Below, in pieces: positions 6,007-7,298 of a stretch of 7,298 bases of DNA. The DNA is from JAIPEL01 sp050115795 (GTDB lineage: Bacteria; Desulfobacterota; Desulfobacteria; Desulfobacterales; CAFBRK01), in the NCBI GenBank assembly GCA_050115795.1, contig JASFPT010000220.1, positions 1-7,298 on the forward strand, written 5' to 3'. A model generated the notes under the pieces. The model did not search any database and was not told the DNA's origin. It saw nothing but the letters and a program-made list of their open reading frames with translations. Position numbers and translations under genes: made by a program. The stretch's first letter is position 1, and every line of letters starts with the position of its first letter.

Positions 6007-6402
6007 TTATCCGGTCTTGAGGATCGTTTGGAACTTCTTGATCGCTTCGGCGACTTTCAGGCGCAGGAATCCGAGTGAAGTCTCCTTGCCGAAAATCGTG
6101 ATCAGCAGAAAGTCTTCGGTCACCCGGCTGAAATGGATGTTTTCTTCTTTTCCTTTGTGAAACAGAAGGGAGAACTCCGATTCTCCGACCATGTTCGCCA
6201 TGGCGCTGACGGCTCCGAAGTTTCCTGCAGCCAGGGCGGCAAGAGAGTAAACATCGAAGGAAACCTCCCCGTTGTCCAGATTCGAAACGATGTTTCCAGC
6301 CATGTCGATCATGCAGACGCAATGAACGCCCAGTTCAATGAATTCAGCTTGCAGAATCCTTTCGATCTCATCGAGCTGGTCTTGATCCAATGTGTATTCC
6401 AA
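6007..6402 (-). CDS. Roadblock/LC7 domain protein, MglB-like
   Basis: This 131-residue cytoplasmic protein is a single roadblock/LC7 fold. An N-terminal helix (about 6-24) is followed by strands VHCVCMIDMAGNIVSN (about 26-41), the central helix SLAALAAGNFGAVSAMANMVGE (about 53-74), strands EFSLLFHKGKEENIHFSRV and FLLITIFG, and a C-terminal helix (about 114-128). The family forms homodimers; MglB is the activator of the GTPase MglA, and gene order here (roadblock first, GTPase next) matches mglBA operons. It is shorter than Myxococcus MglB (about 159 residues) and lacks its C-terminal extension. TTG 6402 is chosen as the start because a GGGAGGT ribosome binding site lies 6 bases upstream and no in-frame ATG exists upstream. 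It is the first gene of the minus-strand run. An mglB symbol is plausible but not certain, since many roadblock proteins look alike. Confidence 0.93.
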   Translation of the reverse strand: MEYTLDQDQLDEIERILQAEFIELGVHCVCMIDMAGNIVSNLDNGEVSFDVYSLAALAAGNFGAVSAMANMVGESEFSLLFHKGKEENIHFSRVTEDFLLITIFGKETSLGFLRLKVAEAIKKFQTILKTG

Positions 6403-6408
6403 TGGCAG

Positions 6409-6415
6409 ACCTCCC
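6409..6415 (-). promoter_or_regulatory. Ribosome binding site GGGAGGT deciding the TTG start
   Basis: GGGAGGT is read on the minus strand at 6415-6409, 6 bases before TTG 6402. It is the reason for choosing a TTG start for the roadblock gene. Confidence 0.75.
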
Positions 6416-6578
6416 TCGGGGCTGTGGCAGGCCGGTCGCCCAACCGGGGCGAAGCGCCGTCCGGAAAGGGCTTCGGCTGAAAGGGAAAATCCGTATGCCC
6501 CCTTCTCCGCATCGGTTTCCTGCCCTGAAAACCGACAACGTATGTAGATATCAAACTCGGGTCTCCTTTTTCAAGCTG

Positions 6579-6608
6579 ATTATTGAATTATTTAATGGAG
6601 TTGAGCAA
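6579..6608 (-). promoter_or_regulatory. Candidate promoter for the roadblock-GTPase operon
   Basis: On the minus strand TTGCTC (6608-6603, 3 of 6 to TTGACA) is followed after 18 bases by AATAAT (6584-6579, 5 of 6 to TATAAT). It sits in the only AT-rich island before the operon and would give a leader of about 170 bases. The -35 match is weak. Confidence 0.35.
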
Positions 6609-6620
6609 AAGGAGGTATCC

Positions 6621-6674
6621 ATGGGGCTTCCCCGCCGGTTTTTGACAGGGCATGGGGCAATTCGATACGGATAA
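6621..6674 (+). CDS. Candidate 17-residue leader-type small ORF
   Basis: The ATG at 6621 is preceded by AAGGAGGT (6609-6616), an eight-base match to the 16S anti-Shine-Dalgarno, with 4 bases between. The frame gives MGLPRRFLTGHGAIRYG and a TAA at 6672. GGGG/CCCC (6623-6626 and 6630-6633) could fold over the start codon. A possible plus-strand promoter upstream is TTTTCA (6568-6573), 17 bases, TTTAAT (6591-6596). There is no recognisable protein family, and no run of one amino acid as in attenuator peptides. It may be a chance ORF. Confidence 0.25.
   Translation: MGLPRRFLTGHGAIRYG
6642..6669 (+). promoter_or_regulatory. Candidate plus-strand promoter (perfect -35)
   Basis: TTGACA at 6642-6647 is a perfect -35 hexamer. 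After 16 bases comes GATACG (6664-6669), a poor -10 (3 of 6). It would lie about 110 bases before the 40-residue small ORF. Confidence 0.25.
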
Positions 6675-6785
6675 AATTGCTTCTCCCACCGCCGCCTTGC
6701 GGACTCGAGCGCTTCGGGCGCCTCTCCCCGCGGCCGCGAGCAGACCGGCCAAAGGCCGCATGATCTCCCCGGGCAGGAGGCGCAC

Positions 6786-6908
6786 ATGGGCAAACGGTTC
6801 GGATCGGTTTTCCGGGACGACGGGGTGAGGGAGGTGGCTTTCGGTCGCAGGTCTGCCGCGGTTATTCGGCTTCCGAATGAGGAGCAAATCCTCGTTGAAA
6901 CGTTCTGA
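6786..6908 (+). CDS. Candidate 40-residue small protein
   Basis: The ATG at 6786 has the ribosome binding site CAGGAGG (6774-6780) with 5 bases between, and the frame ends at TGA 6906. The product starts MGKRFGSVFRDDGVREVAFG and ends LPNEEQILVETF. It is a mix of charged and hydrophobic residues with no membrane segment, and its composition looks protein-like. Third-position GC is high, in line with the neighbours. A perfect 5-bp GC hairpin (GCGGC/GCCGC, 6913-6925) followed by TTT begins 5 bases after the stop and could end a short transcript. I recognise no family. The ORF also contains two overlapping hairpins (6864-6896), so the region may instead act as RNA. Confidence 0.35.
   Translation: MGKRFGSVFRDDGVREVAFGRRSAAVIRLPNEEQILVETF
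6864..6896. other. Two mutually exclusive hairpins
   Basis: ATTCGG/CCGAAT (6864-6869 and 6873-6878, loop CTT) shares bases 6876-6878 with AATGAGGA/TCCTCGTT (6876-6883 and 6889-6896, one T-G pair, loop GCAAA). Only one can form fully at a time, the layout of a simple RNA switch. No ligand-binding core was recognised. Confidence 0.3.
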
Positions 6909-6912
6909 GATT

Positions 6913-6925
6913 GCGGCGGTGCCGC
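6913..6925 (+). terminator. Weak terminator-like hairpin after the 40-residue ORF
   Basis: GCGGC and GCCGC pair around GGT, and TTTGG follows. The T-run is only three bases long, so strong termination is unlikely. Confidence 0.2.
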
Positions 6926-7012
6926 TTTGGCTTGCGCGGATGAGGCTGCTGTCGATGCTGCCGACGGCATTCCGGGCTCGGGCAGCGGCCGAACCCTCGC
7001 CTGCGGCAGCGA

Positions 7013-7041
7013 GTGAAAAATTCGAAAAATATTCAGATAAT
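7013..7041 (+). promoter_or_regulatory. Candidate promoter for the right-edge gene
   Basis: GTGAAA (7013-7018, 4 of 6) and GATAAT (7036-7041, 5 of 6) are spaced by 17 bases inside an AT-rich island. It would transcribe the gene at 7263 with a leader of about 215 bases. Confidence 0.4.
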
Positions 7042-7051
7042 AGATGATTAC

Positions 7052-7068
7052 GGCACCTTGGAGGTGCC
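7052..7068 (+). other. Perfect 7-bp hairpin at the start of the predicted leader
   Basis: GGCACCT (7052-7058) and AGGTGCC (7062-7068) pair fully around TGG. It would be the 5' end structure of the leader RNA, about 3 to 5 bases after the expected transcription start. Seven T at 7108-7114 come 40 bases later, without a strong stem directly before them. Confidence 0.4.
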
Positions 7069-7262
7069 CATGCGGCCGCTCTGGCCCATTCTGATACATT
7101 CCTGCGGTTTTTTTGAACCTTTGGCTGTCTTGCTCAACGCCCGATTGGGCCGATCGAAAAGCGACTTCGCCCCACTTCGCTGAGATACAACCGGAATAAA
7201 ACCTCGTCGAGGCAAAGGGCATTCCGAAGGAAAAGCGGAGCACTGCCGGGAGGATGCGAGCG

Positions 7263-7298
7263 ATGTCTATCCGCAGGATTCAGGGCCCGCAATACAAC
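7263..7298 (+). CDS. Probable start of a plus-strand gene (3' end outside window)
   Basis: An ATG at 7263 opens a frame that reads MSIRRIQGPQYN and runs off the right edge after 12 codons. GGGAGG (7248-7253) lies 9 bases upstream. A second in-frame ATG at 7254 abuts that GGGAGG and so has no room for ribosome binding. The short sequence is protein-like but too short to assign a family. It would be divergent from the roadblock-GTPase operon, separated by the 860-base region. Confidence 0.5.
   Translation, partial: MSIRRIQGPQYN

Larger units (their letters stand above)
6403..7262. other. 860-base intergenic region between divergent genes
   Basis: No confident protein gene lies here. Seen in it: a short GC-rich leader with CGCCC/GGGCG at 6437-6451; an AT-rich island at 6570-6600 and a second at 7016-7048; two plus-strand small ORFs (listed separately); several perfect short hairpins (GGCC-type at 6746-6758, two overlapping stems at 6864-6896, 6913-6925, 7052-7068); a run of seven T at 7108-7114; and a direct repeat ACTTCGC at 7164-7170 and 7174-7180. 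A minus-strand frame open for about 690 bases (7243-6551) has serine-, proline- and arginine-rich composition unlike the neighbouring genes and is not called. Confidence 0.7.

Noticed and set aside
7060..7073. GG-N10-GC spacing suggesting a sigma-54 promoter on the plus strand.
   Set aside because: Only the core dinucleotides match; the surrounding TGGCAC and TTGC consensus bases are missing, and this spacing is common by chance in GC-rich DNA.
7174..7200. CTGAGATACAACC resembling part of a thiamine pyrophosphate riboswitch.
   Set aside because: The second conserved half (GAACCTGATCTGG-like with the AATACCAGCG segment) is absent downstream, and the flanking stem is not formed.
6551..7243. 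A 230-codon minus-strand open frame starting at a GTG.
   Set aside because: The product is rich in serine, proline and arginine with no domain pattern, the start has no ribosome binding site, and the composition fits a chance open frame in GC-rich DNA. Its overlap with AT-rich promoter-like islands also argues against coding.
6403..7298. Search for tRNA, CRISPR repeats, insertion-sequence ends or attachment sites in the gene-poor end.
   Set aside because: No cloverleaf, regularly spaced repeat, terminal inverted repeat with target duplication or transposase fragment was seen by eye.

Overview
The window reads as chromosomal DNA of a GC-rich, Gram-negative bacterium. The best guess is a sulfate-reducer-like member of the Desulfobacterota (former Deltaproteobacteria). 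This rests on an MglA-type small GTPase beside a roadblock/LC7 partner, a response regulator joined to a DUF4388 domain, and an MJ0042-type zinc ribbon on a membrane sensor, a mix common in that group. The taxonomic call is an inference from protein families and not from a marker gene.

From 1 to 6402 there are eight consecutive genes, all on the minus strand. In the order they are transcribed they are: a roadblock/LC7 (MglB-like) protein (6402-6007); an MglA-like GTPase (5947-5342); a 200-residue helical protein of unknown function (5331-4729); a winged-helix plus helical-domain protein (4661-4185); a membrane receptor with an N-terminal zinc ribbon, a periplasmic dCache-type domain and a C-terminal HAMP (4185-2839); a protein with two DUF4388-like units (2743-1769); a PAS-PAS-DHp protein with no ATPase domain (1610-576); and a response regulator-DUF4388 protein that runs off the left edge (556-1). 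The first five are tightly packed: one pair shares a base (TAATG), and one stop codon lies inside the next gene's ribosome binding site. They are probably one operon. A hairpin in the 95-base gap before the DUF4388-like gene, and a 158-base gap before the PAS gene, could divide the run into two or three units.

The most notable point is that the signalling parts are separated. The receptor has no output domain after HAMP. The PAS protein has a histidine-containing DHp helix but no kinase ATPase. The receiver protein's partner kinase is therefore not visible here. Together with the MglB/MglA pair this suggests a sensor-controlled GTPase switch, perhaps for polarity, motility or surface behaviour. 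This is a hypothesis.

From 6403 to 7262 there is no confident gene. The stretch holds candidate divergent promoters in two AT-rich islands, several perfect short hairpins, and two plus-strand small ORFs with good ribosome binding sites (17 and 40 codons). At the right edge (7263-7298) the first 12 codons of a probable plus-strand gene follow a good ribosome binding site. No tRNA, rRNA, CRISPR array, insertion sequence or attachment site was seen.
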